The notes under the pieces were generated by a model. That model was not told the origin of the DNA and searched no databases. It was given only the letters and a program-made list of their open reading frames with translations. A stretch of DNA of 64,000 nt from Amycolatopsis endophytica (GTDB taxonomy: Bacteria; Actinomycetota; Actinomycetes; Mycobacteriales; Pseudonocardiaceae), in contig NZ_JACCFK010000001.1 in assembly GCF_013410405.1 (NCBI RefSeq), forward strand, positions 4,960,001 through 5,024,000, written 5' to 3'. The position numbers and the translations under genes are program-made. Of this stretch, positions 32,851 through 41,803 are shown piece by piece (position 1 is the stretch's first letter; each line of letters begins with the position of its first letter).

Positions 32851-34513
32851 GCACGGGCGGCGCCAGTCTCCGGTGCGTGCCCCCCGTGATGCGGTACACC
32901 AGGTGCGGGTGGCCGCGGGTCGGATCGACGGTGTCGTCGGGGTAGCTGAGCCCACGCTGGCCGCGGCCCTCGAACTGGTGGGCCCCGGTCACGCCGAACG
33001 ACGCCGTCGAGCGCAGCTGTTCCCGCACCGCGGCGAAATCCCAGGGTCTGCTCACCCGGCTCCAGGCGTGCGCGAGGACGTTGACCATGTCGTAGTGCAC
33101 GGCCGCGGCGGCCGGGCCCGGCTCGGCGTGGAAGGCTGCCCGGAATCGCTGCTCGAACCCGGCGCACAGTGGGCTGTCCACGTTGCCGATGACGGTCGAC
33201 CACACCAGTCCTTCGCTCAGTGCGCCGAACCGCTGGGTGAAACCCGGGGCCGCGGGCGACCACGCGGCGTGCAGGAGCGCGTTCTCCCGCAGGTCCCCGG
33301 CCGCGGTCAGGAACGCGCGCAACGTCGGTTCGGGGAAGATCGCCAGCGAGACCGCGTCCGGGTCCGCCCGTTCCAGGCGGCGCACGACGTCGGCGAAGCC
33401 GAGGGTGTCGTCCGGGACGGCCTCCAGGAACACCAGGTCCCAGCCGGCCTCGGCCGTCTGCCGCTGTACCCGGTCGGGCACGCCCGGGCCGAAGGTGCTG
33501 TCCCGGTGCAGCACGGCCAGCCTCCGCCGCCGCGGAGCGAACGCGCCGCGGCGCTCCAGGTGACCGACGGTGCGCAGCAGCCCCGGCACGTACGCGGACT
33601 CGGTCGAGCAGACCTGGAACACGCCGCCCAGAGTGCCGGGGTCGGCGTGCACCGCGTCGGACAGCACCTGGCTGGTCATGCTGTGCAGCACGGGCGCTCC
33701 GGTGGCCGCCGCCGCCGCGATCGCGGGGCGGGCGAACCGCAGCGGGAAGTTCCCGAGCACGAACGCGTCCACCCCGCGGTCGGCCAGTTCGGTCACCGCC
33801 TCGACCAGGCGCTGCGGTGTGCTGGAGACGGTCACGTGTTCCACGGGCCGACCGGCGATCCCGCCACGGAGCTTCAGCTCGTGCACCGCCAGCCGGACTC
33901 CGCCGCGCATCGCCTGCACGACGCCGGCCAGCGGGTCCGCCGGGTAGATCGAGGCGAGCACCGCGGGACGCGGCCGTACGGCGCGGCCCGGCCTTCGCGC
34001 CGTGCCCGGATCGCGCAGCACGGCGAGCAGCGTGCCGGGCAGGGTCAGGTCCGGGCTGGGCAGCGGGGCGACGTAGGCATCCTCGGCGGCGACCAGCGCG
34101 GTCACCAGTGCCCGTGAGGTCGCGCCGGTCTTGGCGAACACGTGTTCGAGGTGCGTGGCGACCGTCCGGCGGGTGCAGCCCAGGACGGTGGCGATCTCCT
34201 GGTTGCTGAGCCCGCCCGCGACGCACGTCGCCACCTGCAGCTCGCGCACGGTGAGCCCGAACGGAGCTGGGGTTTCCACGACATCGAGCCGCGCCACGGG
34301 CCGGTCGACGTCCGGCACGTCGATCGTCACGCGCCGCACCTCGCTCCCGGCGACGTCGAGGTAGCTCACGAACTCGCCGCGCAACACCCGCGCGGCCCGT
34401 TGTGCCACCCGCACGAGGTCGGTCCGGGAGGTGAAGAACCCGCTGCCGCTCCCCGGGCCGGCCGCAGGTTGCAGCCAGCGCCTGCAACCTTCGAAGGAAT
34501 CAGGATCGTCCAC
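32843..34513 (-). CDS. LuxR-type HTH regulator fused to a periplasmic-binding-protein-like sensor
   Basis: 556 residues from GTG at 34513, fixed by AGGAGG eight bases upstream. Residues 1-80 are unassigned. Residues 85-145 are a LuxR HTH (FGLTVRELQVATCVAGGLSN and the following QEIATVLGCTRRTVATHLEH). Residues 183-556 are a type I ABC-substrate-binding/AmiC-like domain (VLASIYPADPLAG, DAFVLGNFPLRF, GAPVLHSMTSQ, LAVLHRDSTFGPG). No signal peptide or membrane segment is visible, so the binding domain should sense a ligand in the cytoplasm and drive the HTH directly. The N-terminal HTH order is unusual for LuxR proteins. It faces the amide operon tail to tail and may control it. Confidence 0.85.
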   Translation of the reverse strand: MDDPDSFEGCRRWLQPAAGPGSGSGFFTSRTDLVRVAQRAARVLRGEFVSYLDVAGSEVRRVTIDVPDVDRPVARLDVVETPAPFGLTVRELQVATCVAGGLSNQEIATVLGCTRRTVATHLEHVFAKTGATSRALVTALVAAEDAYVAPLPSPDLTLPGTLLAVLRDPGTARRPGRAVRPRPAVLASIYPADPLAGVVQAMRGGVRLAVHELKLRGGIAGRPVEHVTVSSTPQRLVEAVTELADRGVDAFVLGNFPLRFARPAIAAAAATGAPVLHSMTSQVLSDAVHADPGTLGGVFQVCSTESAYVPGLLRTVGHLERRGAFAPRRRRLAVLHRDSTFGPGVPDRVQRQTAEAGWDLVFLEAVPDDTLGFADVVRRLERADPDAVSLAIFPEPTLRAFLTAAGDLRENALLHAAWSPAAPGFTQRFGALSEGLVWSTVIGNVDSPLCAGFEQRFRAAFHAEPGPAAAAVHYDMVNVLAHAWSRVSRPWDFAAVREQLRSTASFGVTGAHQFEGRGQRGLSYPDDTVDPTRGHPHLVYRITGGTHRRLAPPVLS

Positions 34514-34842
34514 GTGGTCGCCCTCCTCGACCGCCGATTCTCCCTGACGTCCTCCGGTACCGGCACGGGACGCCCGGCACGGATTTCGACCGCGGCGCGG
34601 ATCTGCCCGGCCGGGAACCTGCCGCGACCGGTACCCGCGGGCCCGCCCGCAGGTGCCGGACGTGGCGACCCGCTCGCCTCGCCTCGGCCCCGGAGGTCGA
34701 TGCGCGTCATCGCGCCCGGCGCTGGGCTCGGCGTCGCTGCCGCACTCAGGCGGCGCCTTCACCGTGGCCGCTGTGCCCGGGCACGACGCGCTGGTGACCG
34801 ATCCGGGTCGGACGTGGATCTCCCGCTCGGTACGGCCTTGCC
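34514..34842. other. Intergenic region upstream of the LuxR-sensor gene
   Basis: 329 bases between the end of uxuB (34843) and the LuxR-sensor start. It must hold that gene's promoter. I see no well-spaced promoter, strong repeat or coding segment; reading frames continuing upstream from the regulator are arginine-rich and lack similarity. Confidence 0.5.
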
Positions 34843-36111
34843 TCAGAACGCGCGGACCTCCCGCAACTCGGCGTCGATGGCGGCGAGGAGTTCCCGGTCG
34901 TCGCCCAGGCCGGGGTCGATCGCGACGAGGACTCGTTGCGCGGGCTTCGCGGTACGCGCCAGGCGGACCAGTTCCGCCGCGCGCGCGTCCCGCACATCAC
35001 GCTCGCGGAGGTAGTCCAGCCAGGCGGCCAGGCCGGCGACCGCGCTGTGCGGTAACCGCCCCCGGGCCCGCTCGCGGTGCAGCACGGGGAGGATCCGGGC
35101 CGGAATCTTGTGCGAACCGTCCGCGGCGATCTGGCTGAGCAGGTGCCGGATCCCCGGTGCGGTGAACCGGTCGCGCAGTCGCCGCCGGTAGCTGGTGATC
35201 TCACCGGGGGGAAGGGGCAGGTACGCGGCCGCGGTGTCCCACCAGGACTCGATCAGGCCGCCGAGCACCGGATCGCCGGCGGCCTGATCGACAGTGGCGT
35301 GCCCGCGGACGAGCCCGGTGTAGGCGAGCAGTGAGTGAGCGGCGTTGAGCAACCACAGTTTGCGCCGCTGGTAGGTGCCGATGTCGCCGACGACCTGCGC
35401 CCCAGCCCGCTCCCACGCCGGCCGGCTGCGGGGAAAGGTGCCGGCGATCTGCCATTCCGCGAAGGGCTCGGTGACCACCGCCGCCGGGTCGTGCCGCCCG
35501 GTGAGCTCCCGAACCATCCGCACGTCGCGCTTCGTGGTAGCCGGCGTGATCCGGTCCACGACCGTACCGGCGACGGCGACGTCGTGTTCCACCCACTCGG
35601 CGAACGCGGGCTCCTGGCACACCTTGCGCAGGAGGGAGCGCAGCACCTCCCCGTTGTCGGCGACGTTGTCGCAGGGCACGAGCGTGATCGGGGCCGCGCC
35701 GGCGTGGAAGCGCTCCCGCAGCCCGGCCGCCAGCCGCGACACGGCGGAGTCGGCACCCGGCTCGGGGACGGTGTAGGCGGCCTCGGTGACCGTGATCGTG
35801 ATCAGCGCGACCTCGGGGGAAGCCACGTCCGCCAGCCACTGCCGGGTGTCCGCACCGGGGTGCGCCCGTACGATCGAGCCCACGGTCTCCACCCGGTCGC
35901 GTGTTTCGTCCCGGACGAGCAAAGAGAACAGCCCGTCCTGCCGGGTGAGCAGCCGTGGGAGTTCGGTGTTGCGGAAGGTGTAGGCGGCGATGCCCCACGC
36001 GGGGTCGGCCGCGGTGTACCAGGCTTGGTGGGCCCGGTGGAACGCGCCCAGTCCGAGGTGGACGGCGCGGACGGGCGGTGGTGCGCTCGCGCGGGTGAGC
36101 CGCGGGGTCAC
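34843..36111 (-). CDS. uxuB: Mannitol dehydrogenase family hexuronate reductase (D-fructuronate reductase)
   Basis: 422 residues from GTG overlapping the uxaC stop (GTGA). Polyol long-chain dehydrogenase motifs: VHLGLGAFHRAHQAWYT (NAD loop), LVPCDNVADNGEVL, DRITPAT, VTEPFAEWQIAGTFP and the catalytic Lys region KLWLLNAAHSLLAY. It reduces D-fructuronate to D-mannonate with NADH. Context (uxaC, uidA, manD) favours UxuB over mannitol or tagaturonate activity. It is shorter than E. coli UxuB (486), mostly by compact loops. Confidence 0.88.
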   Translation of the reverse strand: MTPRLTRASAPPPVRAVHLGLGAFHRAHQAWYTAADPAWGIAAYTFRNTELPRLLTRQDGLFSLLVRDETRDRVETVGSIVRAHPGADTRQWLADVASPEVALITITVTEAAYTVPEPGADSAVSRLAAGLRERFHAGAAPITLVPCDNVADNGEVLRSLLRKVCQEPAFAEWVEHDVAVAGTVVDRITPATTKRDVRMVRELTGRHDPAAVVTEPFAEWQIAGTFPRSRPAWERAGAQVVGDIGTYQRRKLWLLNAAHSLLAYTGLVRGHATVDQAAGDPVLGGLIESWWDTAAAYLPLPPGEITSYRRRLRDRFTAPGIRHLLSQIAADGSHKIPARILPVLHRERARGRLPHSAVAGLAAWLDYLRERDVRDARAAELVRLARTAKPAQRVLVAIDPGLGDDRELLAAIDAELREVRAF

Positions 36112-37535
36112 AGCCGGAACGCCTTGCGCGGTTGACGGTCGGTGAGGTCGCGGAGCACTTCCTGGGCGTCGTCCTCGGTCAGGACGTGCTCGGCGACCAG
36201 GCCGGCGAGATACGCCGCGTCGACCCTGCGGGCGGTGTCGTGGCGCGCCGGGATCGAGCAGAAGCTCCGGGTGTCGTCGATGAACCCGGCGCTGCGGTGG
36301 AACCCGGCGGTTTCGGTGACGGCGTCGCGGAAGCGGCGCATGGCCCGTGGAGCGTCGAGGAACCACCACGGGGCGCCGAGATAGACGGTGGGGTAGAAGC
36401 CGGCGAGCGGGGCCAGCTCGCGGGAGAACACCGTCTCGTCGAGCGTGAACAGCACGGTCTGGAACACCGGATGCGTCCCGAACCGTCGCAGCATGGGTTT
36501 GAGCGCCTGCGTGAACTCGGCGCGCAACGGAATGTCATGGCCGGTGTCGCGCCCGTACCGGCTGAACGTGGGTTCGTGGTGGTTGCGATCGACGCCCGTG
36601 TGCAGGGCGAGCACCATGCCGTCCTCACTGGACATCCGGGCCATTTCGCCGAGCAGGTGCCGCGAGAGGAGCCGCCCGTCCCCGGGGCCGGCTTCTCCGG
36701 ACCGGACCGCGTCGAACAACCGGGATGCCTCCGCCTCCGGCAGGAACTCCATGCGAGCGTCCGGGGCACTGTGGTCGGTCGTGGTGGCGCCGTGCCGGCG
36801 GAAGAACTCCCGGCGCTGCTCCAGTGCGGCGATCGTCCCGCGGTAGCTGCCGGTGTCCACGTCGCTCGCCTCCGCGAGGCGATCCAGCGCGGCGGGCCAG
36901 CCGGGGTGCGTGGCGTCGAGGTAGCGGTCGGGCCGGAAGGTCGGCACCACCCGGCCCCGCCAGGACGGATCGTCGGCCAGCGCCCGATGGTGCCGCAGGT
37001 CGTCGGCCGGGTCGTCGGTCGTGGCGAGCACGGCGATGTTGAACGACTCGTAGAGCTCACGCGGGCGGAAGCCGGGTTTGGCGAGCCGCTCGGTGAGTTC
37101 GTCGAACAACGCGTCGGCCGTCGCCGCGGAAGGGTGGGCCGTCACGCCGAGCACGTCGTGCAGTTCGCCTTCCAGCCACTGGCGCGACGCGGTGCCGAGG
37201 AAGAACCGCCAATGGGAGCAGAAGGCGCGCCACACCTCACGTGGCGCGGCGGTGTGCCCATCCCGGTCGCGCAGACCCAGCTCGTGCAAGGGGACGCCGT
37301 GGGCGTGCAGCAGCCTGGTCACGTAGTGGTCGGGCGTGACCAGGAGCCCGGCCGGGTCGCCGAACGGAGTGTCCTGGGCCAGCAGCGCCGGGTCGACGTG
37401 GCCGTGCGGGCTGATCAACGGCAGGTCGCGCACGCTGTCGTACAACCGGCGGGCGATCGAGCGTTCGGCGGGGTCGCTGGGCAGGAGCCGGTCCGGATGG
37501 GGTTCGAGGGCGATCCCTGTCGAGCCACGGTGCAT
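36108..37535 (-). CDS. uxaC: Glucuronate isomerase
   Basis: 475 residues, normal for UxaC. Metal-site HGHVDP near residue 44, FCSHWRFFLGT, LATTDDPADDLRHH, FRPDRYLDATHPGWPAALDRL, LHTGVDRNHH and GAPWWFLDAPRAMRRFRDAVTETAGFH are family blocks. It converts D-glucuronate to D-fructuronate. A LacI-type operator lies 30-45 bp upstream of the ATG, inside the 3' end of the LacI gene. Confidence 0.96.
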   Translation of the reverse strand: MHRGSTGIALEPHPDRLLPSDPAERSIARRLYDSVRDLPLISPHGHVDPALLAQDTPFGDPAGLLVTPDHYVTRLLHAHGVPLHELGLRDRDGHTAAPREVWRAFCSHWRFFLGTASRQWLEGELHDVLGVTAHPSAATADALFDELTERLAKPGFRPRELYESFNIAVLATTDDPADDLRHHRALADDPSWRGRVVPTFRPDRYLDATHPGWPAALDRLAEASDVDTGSYRGTIAALEQRREFFRRHGATTTDHSAPDARMEFLPEAEASRLFDAVRSGEAGPGDGRLLSRHLLGEMARMSSEDGMVLALHTGVDRNHHEPTFSRYGRDTGHDIPLRAEFTQALKPMLRRFGTHPVFQTVLFTLDETVFSRELAPLAGFYPTVYLGAPWWFLDAPRAMRRFRDAVTETAGFHRSAGFIDDTRSFCSIPARHDTARRVDAAYLAGLVAEHVLTEDDAQEVLRDLTDRQPRKAFRL

Positions 37536-37564
37536 ATCCGCAGACTCCGCCCGCGGCCGGCGTC

Positions 37565-37580
37565 ATGCAACTAGTTGCCA
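37565..37580. promoter_or_regulatory. LacI-type operator upstream of uxaC
   Basis: ATGCAA-CTAG-TTGCCA, containing the perfect palindrome GCAACTAGTTGC (37567-37578). It has the same half-site and 4-bp centre as the site at 38609-38624 upstream of the LacI gene. An additional half-site repeat AGTTGTCACC follows at 37583-37592. It straddles the LacI stop codon and precedes uxaC. Confidence 0.75.
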
Positions 37581-38578
37581 CCAGTTGTCACCGGCGCGGG
37601 GCCGGTCGAGCCGCGCACGACCAGGTGGGCGTCGAAGCGCTGCACGGCCTGCGGCCCGTCGCGTCCGGACAGCTCCTCGCACACCGTGTCCACGGCGCAC
37701 CTGCCCAGTGTGGCGGTGGGGCCCGCGATCGTGGTCAGTGCCGGCACCGCCAGGTCCGCGCCGAAGATGTCGTCGCAGCCGATCAGGCTGATCTCATCCG
37801 GCAGCCGGATGCCGGCCACGTGCAGGCGTTGCAGCGTGCCGAGCGCGATCAGGTCGTTGTAGGCGATCGCCGCGGTCGCGCCGTCGAGGATCAGGGCGTC
37901 GGCTGCCTCGTGTCCGCCCTGCTGGTTGGGCGCGAACGGGCCGAGGAAGCCGGCCCGGATGCCGAGCGAGCTCGCTTCCTCCTGAGCGGCGCGCCAGCGT
38001 TGACTGTTGACCCAGGAGCTGCGCGGCCCGGACAGGTAGGCGATGCGGCGGTGACCGAGTGCGGCGAGGTGGCGCACTGCCTTGCGCATGCCGGCCGCGG
38101 TGTCCACGAACAGGCTCGGCAGGCCGTCGATGTCCCTGTTGACCATGACCAGTGCCCGGTGCTGGGCGAGCTGGCGCACCGCGTCGTCGGACAGCCGCGA
38201 GGTCGCCAGGATCCCGCCGCTGGCCGCGGCGAGCAACTGTCGCAGATTCCGCGCCTCGACCTCGGGTGATTCATCACTGTCGGTGAGCGCCAGGGTGAAA
38301 TTCCGCTCGATGGCCCGCGCCTGGGCCGCCTTGATCAGCGGCGCGTAGTAGGGGTTGGCGATGTCGGTGACCACCAGCATCAGTGTGCGGCTGCGGCCGG
38401 GGGATTCGACCCTGGCCAGGGGCCGCGGCTCGTAGCCGACCTCGCGCGCCGCGGCCCGCACCCGCTCGCGGGTCGCCACGTTGACCCGCGCCGGGTCGGC
38501 GAAGGTCCGCGACACGGTGGAGGCGGCCACTCCGCAGTGCCTCGCCACGTCGTAGATGGTGACCCGTCCCTGGCGCAC
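37571..38578 (-). CDS. LacI family regulator of the glucuronide/hexuronate genes
   Basis: 335 residues from GTG at 38578, chosen because GGAGGG lies at good distance and because VTIYDVARHCGVAASTVSRTF (HTH) then sits at the usual position; a longer TTG-started form is less likely. The sensor domain has VVTDIANPYYAPLIKA, GHRRIAYLSGP, AIAYNDLIALG and LIGCDDIFGADLAVPALTTI. It lies between divergent uidA-GPH-manD and co-directional uxaC-uxuB, each with a matching operator. Its inducer is probably a hexuronate or aldonate intermediate. Confidence 0.93.
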   Translation of the reverse strand: MRQGRVTIYDVARHCGVAASTVSRTFADPARVNVATRERVRAAAREVGYEPRPLARVESPGRSRTLMLVVTDIANPYYAPLIKAAQARAIERNFTLALTDSDESPEVEARNLRQLLAAASGGILATSRLSDDAVRQLAQHRALVMVNRDIDGLPSLFVDTAAGMRKAVRHLAALGHRRIAYLSGPRSSWVNSQRWRAAQEEASSLGIRAGFLGPFAPNQQGGHEAADALILDGATAAIAYNDLIALGTLQRLHVAGIRLPDEISLIGCDDIFGADLAVPALTTIAGPTATLGRCAVDTVCEELSGRDGPQAVQRFDAHLVVRGSTGPAPVTTGGN

Positions 38579-38608
38579 GCCCCGCCCTCCGCCCGTCGTG
38601 GCAACAGC

Positions 38609-38647
38609 TGGCAACAGATTGTCATGCTACTGGCGGCCTCCTACCGT
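38609..38647 (+). promoter_or_regulatory. uidA operon promoter with overlapping LacI operator
   Basis: Operator TGGCAA-CAGA-TTGTCA (38609-38624), 5/6 matching arms and the same spacing as the uxaC site. Its right half doubles as -35 TTGTCA (38619-38624); 17 bases later comes -10 TACCGT (38642-38647), 37 bp before the uidA GTG. A tandem half-site TGGCAACAG (38600-38607) precedes it. The divergent LacI gene would be autoregulated from the same site. Confidence 0.65.
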
Positions 38648-38684
38648 CGGGCGATACCTCTTGTCGCGCAGAAGGGAAGCAACG

Positions 38685-40466
38685 GTGCTTCGACCGATCC
38701 TCAACACCTGGCGGGACCGCCGCACCCTCAACGGGCTCTGGCGTTTCGCCACCGATCCCGGCGGAGCCGGCCGGAACCAGAAGTGGTGGCGGGCGCCGCT
38801 TCCCGGTCGCGTCGAGATGCCGGTTCCGGCCAGTTACAACGATGTCCTCCCGGACCCGGCGATCCGCGATCACGTGGGCGAGGCCTGGTACCAGACCGAC
38901 GTGGTCGTTCCCGCGAGCTGGGCGGGAGAGCGGGTTGTCCTCCGGTTCGACGCGGCGACCCACCGCGCGGTCGTGTGGGTGGACGACGAACAGGTGGCAG
39001 CGCACGAAGGCGGGTACACCCCGTTCGAGGCCGACGTGACGGGTGTCGTGCGGCCGGGACGGGCCAGCCGGATCACGGTGGTCGTCGACAACCGTCTCGC
39101 CTGGGACTCGATTCCGCCCGGATACGTCGAACAGACCCCGGAGGGGTCGCGGCAGCGGTACTACCACGACTTCTTCAACTACGCCGGCCTGCACCGGCCG
39201 GTATGGCTGTACACGACGCCTGTCACGCACGTCAGCGACGTCACCGTCGGTACCGGTCTGGCCGGTACGACGGGCACGGTGGACTACGACGTGGCGATCG
39301 CCGGCATCGCCGACGGCGTGGAGACGCACGTCGTGCTGCGCGACGCGACGGGTACCGAAGTCGCGCGCGCCGCCGGTCCGTCCGGCACACTCACCGTGAG
39401 CGAGGTGCACCCCTGGCGTCCCGGCGAGGGATATCTGTACACATTGGACGTCGAGCTGTGGAACGGCGGGTCACGCGCCGACCGCTATTCGCTGAACGTC
39501 GGCATCCGGACGGTCGCCGTCGACGGCACCCGGTTCCTGATCAACGGCGAGCCCTTCCACTTCACCGGTTTCGGCATGCACGAGGATCACGCGGTTCGGG
39601 GCAAGGGGCATGACGACGTGTCGATGGTCCACGATTTCGCGCTCTTGGACTGGATCGGCGCCAACTCGTTCCGCACCTCGCACTACCCCTACGCGGAGGA
39701 GATCCTCGACTACGCCGACCGCAAGGGTCTCGTCGTCATCGACGAGACCGCGGCGGTGGGGCTCAACCTCGGGCTCGGCGGCGGCATCCTGCAGGGCGCG
39801 AAGCGTCCGACCTTCTCCGAGGAGACGATCTCCGACGCCACCCGGCGCACGCACCTGCAGGCGATCCGCGAACTGGTCGCCAGGGACAAGAACCACCCCA
39901 GTGTCGTGTTGTGGAGCATCGCCAACGAACCCGAGTCGCACACCGAAGAGTCCAAAAAGTACTTCGAACCGCTGTTCGCCGAGGCGCGGCGGCTCGACCC
40001 CGGGCGGCCGGTCGGTTTCGTGAACATGATGCTGTCGCCGTCCGGTGAATGCCTGGTGACCGAACTGGCCGATGTCGTGATGATCAACCGCTACTTCGGC
40101 TGGTACACGCAGACCGGTGACCTGGCGGCGGCCGAGCGCGAACTGGAAGCCGACCTGAGGGCTTGGGCGAGCAGGCACCGCAAGCCGATCCTCGTCACCG
40201 AGTACGGCGCCGACACCGTGGCCGGCCTGCACTCGGTGGTTCCGCAGCCGTGGACGGAGGAGTACCAGGCCGAGCTGCTGGAGATGTATCACCGGGTCTT
40301 CGATCGCGTCGAGGCCGTGGTCGGCGAACACGTGTGGAATTTCGCCGATTTCGCCACTTCGGCAGGTGTCTTCCGGGTGGAGGGCAACAAGAAGGGCGTG
40401 TTCACCCGCGACCGCAAACCCAAGGCGGGCGCGTTCACCCTGAGGCGCCGCTGGAGCCGGGCATGA
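38685..40466 (+). CDS. uidA: Beta-glucuronidase (glycoside hydrolase family 2)
   Basis: 593 residues from GTG at 38685, preceded by AAGGGAAG. The order is a sugar-binding domain (about 10-170), immunoglobulin-like domain (180-275) and TIM barrel (280-590). The acid/base Glu415 is in SIANEPESHTEE and the nucleophile Glu506 in PILVTEYGADT. The Asn568-x-Lys570 motif (VEGNKKGVFTRDRKPK) that contacts the glucuronate carboxylate in E. coli GUS is kept, so glucuronide rather than galactoside specificity is well supported. There is no signal peptide, so it is cytoplasmic, consistent with the co-operonic GPH importer. Confidence 0.95.
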   Translation: MLRPILNTWRDRRTLNGLWRFATDPGGAGRNQKWWRAPLPGRVEMPVPASYNDVLPDPAIRDHVGEAWYQTDVVVPASWAGERVVLRFDAATHRAVVWVDDEQVAAHEGGYTPFEADVTGVVRPGRASRITVVVDNRLAWDSIPPGYVEQTPEGSRQRYYHDFFNYAGLHRPVWLYTTPVTHVSDVTVGTGLAGTTGTVDYDVAIAGIADGVETHVVLRDATGTEVARAAGPSGTLTVSEVHPWRPGEGYLYTLDVELWNGGSRADRYSLNVGIRTVAVDGTRFLINGEPFHFTGFGMHEDHAVRGKGHDDVSMVHDFALLDWIGANSFRTSHYPYAEEILDYADRKGLVVIDETAAVGLNLGLGGGILQGAKRPTFSEETISDATRRTHLQAIRELVARDKNHPSVVLWSIANEPESHTEESKKYFEPLFAEARRLDPGRPVGFVNMMLSPSGECLVTELADVVMINRYFGWYTQTGDLAAAERELEADLRAWASRHRKPILVTEYGADTVAGLHSVVPQPWTEEYQAELLEMYHRVFDRVEAVVGEHVWNFADFATSAGVFRVEGNKKGVFTRDRKPKAGAFTLRRRWSRA

Positions 40467-41803
40467 AACTGCGCGTGCGACAGCTCTTCGGTTACGCGGC
40501 CGGGGACGCGGCCAACAATCTGGCCTTCGCGATGTCGTCGATGTTCCTGCTGGTGTACTACACCGACGTGGCCGGAATTCCGGCCGCCGCGGCCGGCACC
40601 ATCTTCCTGGTGGTGCGGATCTGGGACGGCTTCGCCGATCTGGCGGCGGGCCGGCTCGTCGACAAGACCAGAACGCGGTTCGGGAAGTTCCGTCCCTGGC
40701 TGCTGTACGCCTCCGTTCCCCTGCTCCTGCTGAGCGTGGCCGCCTTCGCCGTGCCGGACTGGCCGGTGCCGGCCAAGATCGGCTACGCCTACCTGACCTA
40801 CGCGGCGATGGGCACCGCCTACAGCCTGGTCAACATTCCCTACGGATCGCTCGCCGCGGCGATGACGCAGGACCCCGTCGAACGCACCAAGCTGGCCGGT
40901 GCACGCGGGATGGGGGCTGCGGCCACGATGCTGATGCTGAGCTTCGCGGTTTCCCCGCAGATCAGGAACTCCGAGAACCTGCAGCGCTCGCTGCTGCTGA
41001 CCACACTGGCCTTCGTGGTCGTGGGCGCGGGTCTGTACCTGTTCACGTTCGCCACGGCCAGGGAGACCGTGCCGCGCGCCGTGACGAAGGTCGGCCTGAA
41101 GGACAGCCTGCGCACGCTGCGGCGGAACAAGCCGCTGGTGATGCTCTCGGTGAGTTCGCTGTTCTTCCTGACCGCGATGGCCTCGATCCAGACGGTCGGC
41201 GTGTACTACGCCCGGGACGTGCTCGGTGATCCGGGCTTCTACATCGCGATCTCCGCACCGCAGCTGGTCCTGATGTTCGTGCTCGCGCCGTTCGTGCCCA
41301 AACTCGTCCGCCGGTTCGGCAAGGTCGCCAGTTACGTCAGTGGTGGTGTGATGATGGTGGCAGGCGGCGTCGGGGTGCTGCTCGCGCCGGCCGCGGTCCC
41401 GTTCCTGTCGCTGGGGTTCTTCCTGCTGATCGGCGCCGGCCTCGGGCTCGTCAACACCCTGATGTGGTCGCTGGAGGCCGACACCGTGGACTATGGCGAG
41501 TGGAAGACCGGGGCCCGCACGGAGGGCACGACCTACGCGGTGTTCTCCTTCGTCCGCAAGATCGGTCAGGCGCTCGGCGGCGCCGCGGCCGCCTACACCA
41601 TGGCCATCGCCGGATACGCCGGCGGCGCCAGGGTGCAGAGCGAGGGGGCGCTGTGGGGCATCCGCGCAGCGGCCGGCCTGGTGCCCGCCGCCTGCACGGT
41701 GATCGCGGTCGTCATCATGATCAGCTACCCGTTGACGGAGAAACGCCTGCGCGAGATCACCGCGGAGGTCGCGCGCCGGCGGCACCAGTTGGTCGAATCA
41801 TGA
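40463..41803 (+). CDS. GPH family cation symporter (glucuronide importer)
   Basis: 446 residues, about twelve membrane segments. GPH landmarks: [78 protein letters not shown] and the late [16 protein letters not shown] segment. It imports glycosides with H+ or Na+, as UidB does in E. coli. It overlaps uidA and manD by 4 bp each, so a glucuronide is the expected cargo. Confidence 0.94.
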   Translation: MKLRVRQLFGYAAGDAANNLAFAMSSMFLLVYYTDVAGIPAAAAGTIFLVVRIWDGFADLAAGRLVDKTRTRFGKFRPWLLYASVPLLLLSVAAFAVPDWPVPAKIGYAYLTYAAMGTAYSLVNIPYGSLAAAMTQDPVERTKLAGARGMGAAATMLMLSFAVSPQIRNSENLQRSLLLTTLAFVVVGAGLYLFTFATARETVPRAVTKVGLKDSLRTLRRNKPLVMLSVSSLFFLTAMASIQTVGVYYARDVLGDPGFYIAISAPQLVLMFVLAPFVPKLVRRFGKVASYVSGGVMMVAGGVGVLLAPAAVPFLSLGFFLLIGAGLGLVNTLMWSLEADTVDYGEWKTGARTEGTTYAVFSFVRKIGQALGGAAAAYTMAIAGYAGGARVQSEGALWGIRAAAGLVPAACTVIAVVIMISYPLTEKRLREITAEVARRRHQLVES

